From: an uncultured Clostridia bacterium
GTDB lineage: Bacteria; Bacillota; Clostridia; TANB77; CAG-508
Assembly (NCBI GenBank): GCA_948896235.1
Contig: CAQUUC010000003.1
Coordinates: 62,001-126,000 of the forward strand
Length of the DNA stretch: 64,000 nt
Reading direction: 5' to 3'
The translations under genes were made by a program, and so were the position numbers. Below are positions 43,270-52,239 of the stretch, one piece after another. Positions within the stretch are counted from its first letter, which is position 1. The number at the start of each line of letters is the position of its first letter. Below the pieces are notes generated by a model. The model had not been told where the DNA came from and did no database searches. It saw only the letters and a program-made list of their open reading frames with translations.

Positions 43270-44832
43270 TTATTTTTCTTCTTGTTCTTGAGATTGTCTA
43301 TATCTTTCCTTCACTTTATCTAAATCTAATCTTTTAGCATCTGCTGCTTGTACATTAGATAATACCATTCTATCTTCTGCATTTTCTCTTTCATGTTCAG
43401 CTCTATTTCTTTTAATAGCCTCTCTTGCTTCATCAGTTAAATCATTTTCTACAAATCTTCTATACTTTGAACGTAATATAGCTAAATATTCTTGATCGGT
43501 ATGTGTTTCCAATCCTTTATATATATCCTTTGCACGTAATTTTGCAATTTGCTGTGCTATCTCATTTTGTTTACGTTCTTCTATCTCCTCTTCTGTAATT
43601 GGTTCTATTCCATATCCCACACCTTTAACTACTCTTTCTTTTATTAATCTCATATATGTTTGCATACATTTTTCATTTGTAAATGTATTTATATAATTTA
43701 TTACTTTTTGAATTAAAGTATCCTCTTCGCATTTAGTTGAATCAAATGATAATACTCTTTCATTTTCATTTTCTGCTTTTATTGGATATGTATATGTAAG
43801 TGATTTAGTAGGAATTCTTTCTGGATTTCTATAATAATATTCTAATAATTTTATATATATTAATTGTTGTCTTTCTTTATTGTCACCTGTTAATAATCCT
43901 CTTTTTCCATCTTCACCTATAAAATGAATAATATTTTCATATTTCTTTCTTAATTGTTTACATCTCTTTAGCGAATCATTGTCATCATCAATTCTTCCTT
44001 TTTTTACCGCTTCATTTGCTAGATCTTCAACTATTTCGCTAATTCTTTCTCCAGATGATTTTTTATCATAAGCTTGTAACTGCTCTTCACCTTCTTTAAA
44101 TACTATATATCCTCTAATTTCATCATAATCTTTATTTCTATATTCTATTTTATCAGTTTGTCTTACTATTTGTGATATTAAATCATTTGGAACTTCTGGA
44201 ACCCTACTAATACTATGTGCTAAAATTCCAGTTGTTATTTTTTTAGTATTAATTTTATCAAATGTTTCTGGATTCTGTTCAATTATTTTCCAAAATTCCA
44301 TAGCACTTTGTTCATTATGTTCAAAACTTAATTTTCCTTTAAATCCTTCTGCATGTCCTTGTTGTTCCTCATATTCTGTTCCAAAATATTTTATTCTATC
44401 TTGTATTATTTTAGCTATTGCTGCTTCATCTGTAATAGATTGCATAAATTCATTTAGTGCTGCTTCTCCATTATGTCCAAATGGCGTATGCCCTAAATCA
44501 TGTGCCAAAGCTACAATTTCCGCTTCTAACTCGGCTTTTTGCTTATTTAATTTATATACTTCTGTCTTAGAAATTGCTTCAATAGAACACAAATCATAAA
44601 TTCTTCCTATTATTCTTTTAGCTATTCTTGCTACATTTTTTGTATGATCTAATCTAGACCTTACTTCAACATCTATTTTTTTGTCAATCATTTGAGTCTT
44701 TCCATCTAATAGCTTATATACAGGTGATGCAAGAATTGCTTTTTTTAGATTTCTCAATTGTTTTATTTGTTCTTTTAGATCATGCACATTTTCTTCTAAT
44801 TCAATACTTAATTTATCTTTATATATTAACAT
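43270..44832 (-). CDS. dGTPase-like HD domain triphosphohydrolase
   Basis: 520 residues. Metal ligands in RSRLDHTKNVARIAKR, LAHDLGHTPFGHNGE and the later RQTDKIEYRNKDYDEI match Dgt-type dNTP triphosphohydrolases. A longer C-terminal helical and charged tail (AREAIKRNRAEHERENAED) is unusual. Proposed to hydrolyse dNTPs to nucleoside and triphosphate. Confidence 0.88.
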   Translation of the reverse strand: MLIYKDKLSIELEENVHDLKEQIKQLRNLKKAILASPVYKLLDGKTQMIDKKIDVEVRSRLDHTKNVARIAKRIIGRIYDLCSIEAISKTEVYKLNKQKAELEAEIVALAHDLGHTPFGHNGEAALNEFMQSITDEAAIAKIIQDRIKYFGTEYEEQQGHAEGFKGKLSFEHNEQSAMEFWKIIEQNPETFDKINTKKITTGILAHSISRVPEVPNDLISQIVRQTDKIEYRNKDYDEIRGYIVFKEGEEQLQAYDKKSSGERISEIVEDLANEAVKKGRIDDDNDSLKRCKQLRKKYENIIHFIGEDGKRGLLTGDNKERQQLIYIKLLEYYYRNPERIPTKSLTYTYPIKAENENERVLSFDSTKCEEDTLIQKVINYINTFTNEKCMQTYMRLIKERVVKGVGYGIEPITEEEIEERKQNEIAQQIAKLRAKDIYKGLETHTDQEYLAILRSKYRRFVENDLTDEAREAIKRNRAEHERENAEDRMVLSNVQAADAKRLDLDKVKERYRQSQEQEEK

Positions 44833-45076
44833 AGGATCCCTCCTTTTACATAACTACTTATATTTTACCATTTTTTGTCTATTAATGCAACCTCTTTATA
44901 AATAAAGTTTTTTTATCATTTTACTTGTATATATTATATTTTTATGTTATAGTTATCTATGGCTTTAAAAAAAGCTATGATTTTAATTAATTTAAGACTA
45001 TTTCCTTCTTTTTAGAATGGGTCAATGTGTCAAAGAACTGGTTAAATTCAAATATCTAAGAAGGAGGTCTATATAA

Positions 45077-45247
45077 ATGGAAGAATTACAAGACAAAACT
45101 TTAGTATGTAAAGATTGTGGTGCTGAATTCGTTTTTACAGCTGGTGAACAACAATTCTATGCTGAAAAAGGATTTACAAACGAACCACAAAGATGTCCAG
45201 CTTGTAGAAAAGCTAGAAAGCAACAAAGAAATAACTTCAATAACTAA
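45077..45247 (+). CDS. zinc-ribbon protein (zf-trcl family)
   Basis: 56 residues, start after AAGGAGGTCTATATAA. Two knuckles CKDC (11-14) and CPAC, with FVFTAGEQQFYAEKGFTNEP between, match the 'probable zinc-ribbon' zf-trcl family of small Firmicutes proteins. Basic C-terminus (RKARKQQRNNFNN). Single-gene unit with a terminator, so likely well expressed. Confidence 0.85.
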   Translation: MEELQDKTLVCKDCGAEFVFTAGEQQFYAEKGFTNEPQRCPACRKARKQQRNNFNN

Positions 45248-45256
45248 GAAAAAAAG

Positions 45257-45284
45257 CCAACTCATAAACTCGAGTTGGTTTTTT
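45257..45284 (+). terminator. terminator of the zinc-ribbon gene
   Basis: CCAACTC ataaactc GAGTTGG followed by T6. Confidence 0.85.
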
Positions 45285-45316
45285 GTTTTATTTCTATTAA
45301 TTTTGAGAACTAACTT

Positions 45317-45586
45317 TTATCCTACAAAAGGCTCTTTGTCATGACTATACTTTAGCTTAGTTGCCATTCCTCCTCTAATGTGTCTTTCTGCTTTGTTTTC
45401 GTCTAATATTTTTCTTACTTCTATTGCAAGAATAGGGTTTATCTTTTGTAATCTTTCAGATACATCCTTGTGTACTGTACTTTTACTAATACCAAATTTT
45501 TTAGCTGCTCCTCTTACTGTATCTCCACTATCTATTATATAATGTGCTAAATTTACTGCACGTTCTTCTATGTACACCTTACCCAA
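45317..45586 (-). CDS. spoIIID: sporulation transcription factor SpoIIID
   Basis: 89 residues; TTG start after AAGGGGGTC. GDTVRGAAKKFGISKSTVHK is the helix-turn-helix. Mother-cell regulator acting between SigE and SigK. C-terminal basic tail RHIRGGMATKLKYSHD is conserved. Confidence 0.94.
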   Translation of the reverse strand: MGKVYIEERAVNLAHYIIDSGDTVRGAAKKFGISKSTVHKDVSERLQKINPILAIEVRKILDENKAERHIRGGMATKLKYSHDKEPFVG

Positions 45587-45759
45587 AAAAAGACCCCCTT
45601 ATACTGAATACGCTGTTTTGTACATTGTATTCATATAAGAACATTATTAGAACTTCTCTTTTTTATTTATATTATACTCATTTTTAAAATATATTTGTTC
45701 CAAGCATTATATTGCTTTTAATATTTTTATCAGTAATTAATGCTCCATTTCATACTGTA

Positions 45760-45788
45760 TTGACAAAAAATATTAGCTAAATTATAAT
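45760..45788 (+). promoter_or_regulatory. pncB promoter
   Basis: TTGACA, 17 bases, TATAAT, about 45 bases upstream of the start codon. Confidence 0.8.
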
Positions 45789-45830
45789 TCTATTATAATT
45801 TGATTAATATATCTTTAGAAAGGATTTTTT

Positions 45831-47264
45831 ATGAATAATAAATTAGAACTAGTTGCAGATTTTTATGAATTTACAATGTCAAATGGATTCTTTGTAAAAA
45901 ATATGAATAATAAAATTGCATATTTTGATGTGTTTTTTAGAAAAATACCAGATAATGGAGGCTATGTTATAGTAGCTGGATTAGAACAAGTTATTGATTA
46001 TATTAAAAACCTAAAATTTGATAGTGAAGATATTGATTATTTAAGAAAACAAAATAAATTTTCAGAAGATTTCTTAAATTATTTAAAAGACTTTAAGTTC
46101 ACAGGTGATATATGGGCAATACCAGAAGGAACTATTGTATTTCCTAATGAACCTTTAATTACAGTTAGAGCTCAAATAGTTGAAGCTCAAATATTAGAAA
46201 CAATGCTTTTACTTACGATTAACCATCAAAGTTTAATTGCAACAAAAACTAGTAGAATTGTAAATGCTGCGAAAAATATTCCTATTATGGAATTTGGTGC
46301 AAGACGTGCTCATGGAGTTAATGCTGCTGTTTTAGGTGCAAGAGCTTCCATTATAGGTGGAGCTATTGGTACTTCTTGCACTCTTTCTGCTATGGAATTT
46401 GATGTTCCTGCAAGTGGAACTATGGCACATAGTTGGGTCCAAAGTTTTGATAGTGAATATGAAGCTTTTAAAGCTTATGCTGAATTATATCCTAATGATT
46501 GCACCCTTTTAATAGATACTTACAACACTATTGAAAGTGGTCTGCCTAATGCTATTAAAATTTTCGAAGAGGTTTTAAAACCGCTTGGAATTAGACCAAA
46601 AGCTGTAAGATTAGATAGTGGAGATTTAGCTTATCTTTCTAAGAAAGTAAGAAAAATATTAGATGAAAATGGCTATCCAGATTGTAAGATTTGTGCTACA
46701 AATTCCTTAGACGAATATTTAATTACTTCTTTATTAAAACAAGATGCAAAAATAGATAGTTTTGGTGTTGGAGAAAATTTAATTACTGCTAAAAGTGAAC
46801 CTGTATTTGGCGGAGTTTATAAATTAGTAGCTATTGAAGAAAATGCAGTTATAAAACCTAAAATTAAGATAAGTGAAAATTCTATAAAAGTAACTAATCC
46901 AAGCTTCAAAAAAGTTTATCGTTTTTATGATAAGAATAATAATAAAGCTTTGGCAGATGTCATAACTCTATATAATGAAATAATACCAAATGATAATTAT
47001 ACAATATTTGATCCTCAAGATCCTTGGAAAAAGAAAACTCTTACAAATTATATTGTAAGACCACTTCAGGAAAAAATTTTTGAGAATGGAAACTTGATTT
47101 ACCAAAGTCCTTGTTTAAAAGAAATTGCAAAATATGCAAAAAAAGAATTAGCTACAATGTGGGAGGAAATAAAAAGATTAGAAAATCCACATAAATACTA
47201 TGTAGATTTATCAGAAAAACTTTGGAATTTAAAGCATAATATGCTAAACGATATAAAACAATAG
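45831..47264 (+). CDS. pncB: nicotinate phosphoribosyltransferase
   Basis: 477 residues. MEFGARRAHGVNAAVLGARA, the phosphate-binding RLDSGDLAYLSKKVRKILDE and FGVGENL match the long NAPRTase form. Salvages nicotinate to nicotinate mononucleotide. With nadD and nadE next door it forms a complete salvage route from nicotinate to NAD. Confidence 0.95.
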   Translation: MNNKLELVADFYEFTMSNGFFVKNMNNKIAYFDVFFRKIPDNGGYVIVAGLEQVIDYIKNLKFDSEDIDYLRKQNKFSEDFLNYLKDFKFTGDIWAIPEGTIVFPNEPLITVRAQIVEAQILETMLLLTINHQSLIATKTSRIVNAAKNIPIMEFGARRAHGVNAAVLGARASIIGGAIGTSCTLSAMEFDVPASGTMAHSWVQSFDSEYEAFKAYAELYPNDCTLLIDTYNTIESGLPNAIKIFEEVLKPLGIRPKAVRLDSGDLAYLSKKVRKILDENGYPDCKICATNSLDEYLITSLLKQDAKIDSFGVGENLITAKSEPVFGGVYKLVAIEENAVIKPKIKISENSIKVTNPSFKKVYRFYDKNNNKALADVITLYNEIIPNDNYTIFDPQDPWKKKTLTNYIVRPLQEKIFENGNLIYQSPCLKEIAKYAKKELATMWEEIKRLENPHKYYVDLSEKLWNLKHNMLNDIKQ

Positions 47265-47269
47265 GACAT

Positions 47270-47311
47270 AATATATAAGAGGCTGTAGTTTTCTACAACC
47301 TCTTATATATT
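47270..47311. terminator. bidirectional terminator between pncB and nadE
   Basis: AATATATAAGAGGcTGTAG, a TTTT loop region, and CTACAaCCTCTTATATATT; the right arm includes the nadE stop codon. Confidence 0.85.
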
Positions 47312-48055
47312 GGTATTGGTTTTCTTTTATGTGCTGATATTTTTTCTTTTCTTTTTATTATTTCTAATGCTTTTTCCTCTGTTTTTCCTGTTTCTAAATA
47401 TTCTGCTATTTGTGCATATGTTACTCCCATTTTTTCTTCATCTGTTTGTCCACCTAATCCATCATTAGGTGCTTTATTAATTATTTTTTCTGGCACTCCT
47501 AAATATTTTCCTATTTGTAATACTTCTTCTACTGTAAACTCTCCTATTGGATTAAAATCACTTGCACTATCTCCCCATTTTGTTGTATACCCAACTACTC
47601 TTTCACACTTATTTCCTGTTCCAGCTACTAAATAATTTAAATTTTGTGCTATATAATATAGGGTTGTCATCCTTAATCGTGGTTTTGCATTTACTTTGGC
47701 TTCTCTTGCTCTCCACTCTTCTCTTGCTCTCCACTCTTCTTTTGATACTATCACTTTATCTATTTCTTTTTCTAGAGTATCATATGTTCCGTGTTAGATC
47801 AACTTTTAATAGTGGTACATTAAAGGTATCTGATACTAATTTTGCATCCTCTATATCAGCATTTATGCTATTACATGGCATTGCTACTGTTATAACATTT
47901 TCTTTTCCTAATGCTTTTTCCATTAATGCAATTACTGTTGCAGAATCTTTTCCCCCACTATTTCCTATAACTACTCCTTCTGCTTTTGTTTCTTCTACAT
48001 ACGCTTTTATCCATTTTGTAATTTCATCTACTTCTTTTTGTATATCTTTTATCAT
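47293..48055 (-). CDS. nadE: NH3-dependent NAD synthetase, read through a CGGN shift
   Basis: 253 residues if a C at 47791 is skipped. PP-loop GNSGGKDSATVIAL is near residue 30, and AMPCNSINADIEDAKLVSD lies before the shift. Then LLKVDLT-GTYDTLEKEID and PRLRMTTLYYIAQNLNYLVA plus GDSASDFNPIGEFTVEEVLQ follow. It amidates nicotinate adenine dinucleotide to NAD. An 18-base tandem duplication doubles EEWRAR. The zero frame ends two residues after CGG, before the active site is complete. Confidence 0.9.
47699..47737 (-). repeat. 18-base tandem duplication in nadE
   Basis: Two consecutive copies of a unit like tctcttgctctccactct, encoding EEWRAR twice, in frame. Confidence 0.8.
47788..47791 (-). 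other. CGGN shift site 7 (ACA-C-GGA)
   Basis: Extra C at 47791. Skipping gives VDLT-GTYDTLEKEIDKV, continuous with the NadE C-terminal half. Confidence 0.8.
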
Positions 48056-48082
48056 ATAATCCCTTCCATCGCTAAAATCTTT

Positions 48083-48691
48083 TTACATATATAAATTATT
48101 TTTATTTATATATGTAAATATCTCATCTGGCAGTATATATCTAGTACTTTTTTGTTTCTTTATTTGTGAACGTATGTAACTTGAACTAATGTTACTTTTT
48201 ATTTTTTCATCTAGCTTATTAATATTTTCTTTATACATTTTTAATAATTCATTTTGATTTATTATATCTTCTATTTTATCTTGGTTTCTTTCCATTACAA
48301 TGACTTTATATTTAGAAAGTAATTCTTCTGCTTTTTTCCATATATGAAGTTCCTTTAAATTGTCGCTTCCTATTAAAAACCATATTTCCTTATTAGGAAA
48401 TTGTTTTTCCATTTCTTGTAATGTTTCTATTGTATATAAAGAACGTTCTCCCTTCATATCAATATCGGATAGTACAAAATCACTATTTTTTTCTATTACT
48501 AATTTTAACATATTATACCTGTGTTTATTTTCTTCTAATCCGTCTTTTTCATATTTCTTATTTACAGGAATAAAAACTACTTTTTCCACTTCTTCATATT
48601 GATTTAAAACTTGTTCAGCAATTGAAAAGTGAGAATTATGTGGTGGATTAAATGACCCTCCAAATACTACTATACAATTCTTTTCTTTCAT
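48083..48691 (-). CDS. nadD: nicotinate-nucleotide adenylyltransferase
   Basis: 202 residues starting MKEKNCIVVFGGSFNPPHNS at 48691 after AAGGAAGTGAGAAAA. GGSFNPPHNSHFSIAE carries the nucleotidyltransferase HxxH-like motif, with ISSSYIRSQI at the C-terminus. Makes NaAD from NaMN and ATP. 27 bases upstream of nadE, same direction. Confidence 0.93.
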   Translation of the reverse strand: MKEKNCIVVFGGSFNPPHNSHFSIAEQVLNQYEEVEKVVFIPVNKKYEKDGLEENKHRYNMLKLVIEKNSDFVLSDIDMKGERSLYTIETLQEMEKQFPNKEIWFLIGSDNLKELHIWKKAEELLSKYKVIVMERNQDKIEDIINQNELLKMYKENINKLDEKIKSNISSSYIRSQIKKQKSTRYILPDEIFTYINKNNLYM

Positions 48692-48790
48692 TTTTCTCAC
48701 TTCCTTTTGATATAATCAATATGTTATTATTTTATTTATAATCTATAATTTGTCAATAGTTTTTTTAATTTTTCTTATTAAGATACGAGG

Positions 48791-48816
48791 AGGGGAGTAA
48801 AACTCTTTACTCCCCT
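48791..48816. terminator. hairpin after the radical SAM gene
   Basis: AGGGGAGTAAA and TTTACTCCCCT perfect stem with a 4-base loop, without a long T run; placed 28 bases beyond the stop. Confidence 0.6.
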
Positions 48817-48843
48817 TCTCTAGAAAATCTCTTTGACCCGGAA

Positions 48844-49758
48844 TCAGAAAATGATATCTTCCTTGTTCCAGCCATCATACAACTTGCAGTCCGGCCTTAG
48901 TACAAAATACTTTGAGGTTTCTTTTTGAGTTTTTCCTTCATTCATACAGTCTTCATCGATAACAACCGAGATGCCATTTACTGAATACTGATCGTAGCCA
49001 TATGGCAATTTTCCAATCAGCCTTCCTTCGCATTTTACATAATGTCGTAAAATTTGAAAGAACTTTTCATCTACTTCATTGTCTTTTATCCACCGGCTCT
49101 GTTCATTATCTCCATCTGTATAAAATTTTCGGAAAGTTACTTGGTCTGCACCAAGATTTTTCGCCCTCAAAAATATTTCTTGAACCATTGTGTCATAGCA
49201 AGACTCCCCCGTACTTCTTAGCATTTCCTTACTCATATTCAGGCTAAGGCGCAACGTAAAGTCATACTCTTTTGCTATGGCACATACTTCAGATATTTTT
49301 ACGTGCATTTTCTTTGGCATCCCTACAATTTCTGCATTTTTTTCACTATCTAAACTAGACAGCGAAAGGGAAAGCACACTTACCCCTACTGTATTCCGCA
49401 AAAATCTTGCATAGGGCCTATCGAAACCCACAGCGGAAGTCTGGATTTCAATCCAATTAAATGCACTACATCCTCTTTGCGGCAACACATAGCTGTTTAT
49501 AAGTGCAAGTGTCTGCAAAAAGTAACGATTCTGAAGCGGTTCGATGTCGCCTGTAATCATCATAATGTTGGCATCGTTTTCTTTGGCGAAAATCATCCTT
49601 TTGACATAATCTTCAAAATAAAGATCATAAAAGGGAAGATTTCCATCCATCTGGTTCTTGTAGTTATCTGTGTGCATACATGATACGCAAAACTTGCATT
49701 GGTTGATGCATCTTTTGCCTGGTACACAGATACTTAAACTTTGAGCATTCCGTTTCAC
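48844..49758 (-). CDS. radical SAM protein, foreign-looking
   Basis: 304 residues, GTG start after AAGGAGGAAATTAAT. CINQCKFC (C-x3-C-x2-C) near residue 18 binds the 4Fe-4S cluster; ITGDIEPLQNRYFLQTLALI follows the SAM-binding GGE-like position. C-terminal domain with CKLYDGWNKEDIIF. Substrate unknown. Base composition is clearly richer in G and C than the neighbours and it has three in-frame CGG codons, so it was probably acquired recently. Own promoter and hairpin. Confidence 0.75.
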   Translation of the reverse strand: MKRNAQSLSICVPGKRCINQCKFCVSCMHTDNYKNQMDGNLPFYDLYFEDYVKRMIFAKENDANIMMITGDIEPLQNRYFLQTLALINSYVLPQRGCSAFNWIEIQTSAVGFDRPYARFLRNTVGVSVLSLSLSSLDSEKNAEIVGMPKKMHVKISEVCAIAKEYDFTLRLSLNMSKEMLRSTGESCYDTMVQEIFLRAKNLGADQVTFRKFYTDGDNEQSRWIKDNEVDEKFFQILRHYVKCEGRLIGKLPYGYDQYSVNGISVVIDEDCMNEGKTQKETSKYFVLRPDCKLYDGWNKEDIIF

Positions 49759-49819
49759 ATTAATTTCCTCCTTACCAAAAATGGTAAAATACTATTTATG
49801 AGTAGCCTCACACAATAAT

Positions 49820-49848
49820 ATTTTACCGTATGTTTACATAATTTTCAA
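49820..49848 (-). promoter_or_regulatory. promoter of the radical SAM gene
   Basis: Minus strand TTGAAA (49843-49848), 17 bases, TAAAAT (49820-49825). A GGTAAAATA(T/C)TA motif at the -10 box is repeated inverted about 40 bases downstream as TAGTATTTTACC, a possible operator or leader hairpin. Confidence 0.7.
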
Positions 49849-49885
49849 GTCTATCTATCTTCAATTTAAAAGTAGTAATATATGA

Positions 49886-51055
49886 TTATTTTTCTAAAAT
49901 AGCATTTGCCAGATTTTCTAGCTCTTTTTTAGATCCATCATTTATTCTTGATTTTATTGTTACAAGTGGGTCTATAAATTTTAAATCCTTCATTTGCTCT
50001 AATATATTTTTCATACATTTTCCAGCACTTGGTGCCCAACTTCCATTTTCTATTATTCCTACTTTACGGTTTTGATAATTCTTGCCTTGTAGAAGATGTA
50101 AAAATTGTTCCATTGGAGGAAATACCCCTGCATTATAACTTGAGGCTGCAAATATTACTTTATCATAACGAAAGGCATCTTCTACCGCTTCTGCCATATC
50201 ATCTCTTGTAAGATCTGCTAATACTACTTTTTTTGCACCTTTTTCTTCTAAAACTCTTGTTATATATTCTACTGCTTGTCTAGTATTTCCATAAATTGAT
50301 GCATATGCTATAAATACACCATCATCTTCTGGTATATAACTACTCCAAATATTATATTTTTCTATATAATATCCTAAATTCTCTTTTAAAATTGGTCCAT
50401 GTAATGGACATATCATTTTTATATCTACCCCTGAAGCTTTCTTTAGTAAGCTTTGTACTGGTGCTCCATACTTCCCTACTATATTAAAATAATATCTACG
50501 TGCCTCGCATAACCAATCTTCCTCTACATCAAGTGCTCCAAATTTTCCAAATCCATCTGCTGAAAACAATATTTTTTCTGTTTGTTCATAGGTCACCATT
50601 ACTTCTGGCCAATGTACCATTGGTGCCATAAAAAATTGTAAGGTATGTTTACCTATATTTAGAGTATCTGCTTCTTTAACTATCACTTTTCTTTCTTCTA
50701 AATTTTCTATATCGAAAAATTGATTTATAAATGTAAAGGTTTTGTCATTTCCTACTATTTTCATTTCGGGATATTTACTGCTAAGTAAACCTATATTAAA
50801 AGCATGGTCTGGCTCCATATGTGATACTACTAAGTAATCTACTTTTTCACCTTGCAGTTCTTCTTCTAGATTCTTTATCCATTCCTCTGTTTTTCTTCTA
50901 TCTATTGTATCCATTACTACATTTTTTTCGTCCTTTATAAGATAAGAATTGTATGAAATACCATTAGGTACTACATATTGGCTTTCAAATAAATCAATAT
51001 CTCTGTCGTTTGCTCCAATGTATTTTACTGAATCTGTAACTTTAATATCTTTCAT
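49886..51055 (-). CDS. FprA-type A flavoprotein
   Basis: 389 residues: metallo-beta-lactamase-like diiron domain (SHMEPDHAFNIG, ICPLHGPI) then a flavodoxin domain (IAYASIYGNTRQAVEYITRV, AASSYNAGVFPPMEQFLHLL). Reduces O2 to water or NO to N2O in anaerobes, giving oxidative or nitrosative protection. Next to the spore-lyase-like gene. Confidence 0.93.
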   Translation of the reverse strand: MKDIKVTDSVKYIGANDRDIDLFESQYVVPNGISYNSYLIKDEKNVVMDTIDRRKTEEWIKNLEEELQGEKVDYLVVSHMEPDHAFNIGLLSSKYPEMKIVGNDKTFTFINQFFDIENLEERKVIVKEADTLNIGKHTLQFFMAPMVHWPEVMVTYEQTEKILFSADGFGKFGALDVEEDWLCEARRYYFNIVGKYGAPVQSLLKKASGVDIKMICPLHGPILKENLGYYIEKYNIWSSYIPEDDGVFIAYASIYGNTRQAVEYITRVLEEKGAKKVVLADLTRDDMAEAVEDAFRYDKVIFAASSYNAGVFPPMEQFLHLLQGKNYQNRKVGIIENGSWAPSAGKCMKNILEQMKDLKFIDPLVTIKSRINDGSKKELENLANAILEK

Positions 51056-51103
51056 TTTTCTACTATATGAATTTTTATATTCATAGCTCCTTTCTTACTT
51101 TTT

Positions 51104-52103
51104 TTACACAACATACATTATATCATTATTTTTAAAATATTTCATCATTTCTTCTCTTAAAAATTTTTCCCCTTCATCTCTTATATAATCCTTGTACATA
51201 TACTTTCCCTTTCCTCTTCCAGTCATTAATTCTTTATTAAATAAATCTATTGCGTTTGGAAAAGCTTCGGTGTTTATAGCTCTATGAACATAGCTATATG
51301 TCATAAATATTATTTCAAAAAATACCTCTTTCTTTACTTTTTCGCTTAAATTTTCATATAGGTATTTTATTAATTCAGCATATAGACTCTTCCAATTATC
51401 TACTAATATTACTGGTGCAATTAAGATTCCTAGCTTATACCCAGCCTCTCCAAGTTTATTTATTGCCTCCACTCTGTTTTTCAATCTAGAGGTTCCAAAT
51501 TCAACTTTGTTTATTATTTCTTCAGGATTTACACTCATTCTTATTACTATTTTACCCTTATGATTTAATGGTAAAATATCATCTACCATATCAAATTTAG
51601 TTGGAAAAGTTAGAGTCCCTTTGTTTGTATTTGCAAAATTTTCAATTGTCCATATCAAGTTATTTGTAATAGTATTTTCTAATACTAAGTCACTATTGCT
51701 TCCTATTTCAAAAGTAAGATTTTTATCACTTTTCTCAGCTGTTTTTATTATCTTATCTAGCATTTCTTCTCTATTTACAAAAAGTCTTAAATAAGCACAT
51801 TTATTATAATTACATACCAAATAACAATACATACACATAGCAGTACAACCGTGACGAAGTATATGGGACTAAGAAATCTGATGTTTTATGATTTTCTACA
51901 AATTTATGAGTTTTTCTTGTACCAATTATTAAATTTCTTTTCATATCTGGAAATTCTACATTTTGCTTTTTTCTCATTTCTTCAATATTATTATGGTTTT
52001 CAATAATAATTTTGGGAACATCACTATATTTTTCTAATAATTCTTTCCCAAGCACATAGTTTTCAATATCCTTTTCACAGTATATAGCTTTTGGTCTAAA
52101 CAT
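51104..52103 (-). CDS. spore photoproduct lyase-like radical SAM protein, read through a CGGN shift
   Basis: 332 residues from ATG at 52103 (GGGTGATGAAA) if a C at 51851 is skipped. N-terminal KAIYCEKDIENYVLGKELLE, then VPYTSS-GCTAMCMYCYLVC, the C-x3-C-x2-C cluster motif, and LVLENTITNNLIWTIENFAN. In the zero frame the first cluster cysteine and the CMYC are split apart. SplB-type enzymes repair UV thymine dimers in germinating spores; the exact substrate here is inferred. Confidence 0.85.
51848..51851 (-). other. CGGN shift site 8 (TCA-C-GGT)
   Basis: Extra C at 51851, one codon before the first cluster cysteine. Restored SS-GCTAMCMYC is the radical-SAM motif. Confidence 0.85.
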
Positions 52104-52172
52104 TTTCATCACCCAAAATTATGTTGTTCATTTTTGCTTAATTTATTCTACTGATTTGAAACAAAAAAATAG

Positions 52173-52220
52173 TGGACTTTTTATAAATTACAAAAAGTTA
52201 TCCTTGTTACAAAGTCCACA
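52173..52220 (-). terminator. terminator after the cell-wall peptidase gene
   Basis: GTGGACTTT and AAAGTCCAC pair across about 30 bases, with inner pairing possible. Confidence 0.55.
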
Positions 52221-52239
52221 AATTTAATAAATTTAATTT

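Noticed and set aside
47562..48059. 165-codon plus-strand frame opposite nadE
   Set aside because: Antisense shadow; nadE has clear family motifs once the C at 47791 is skipped.
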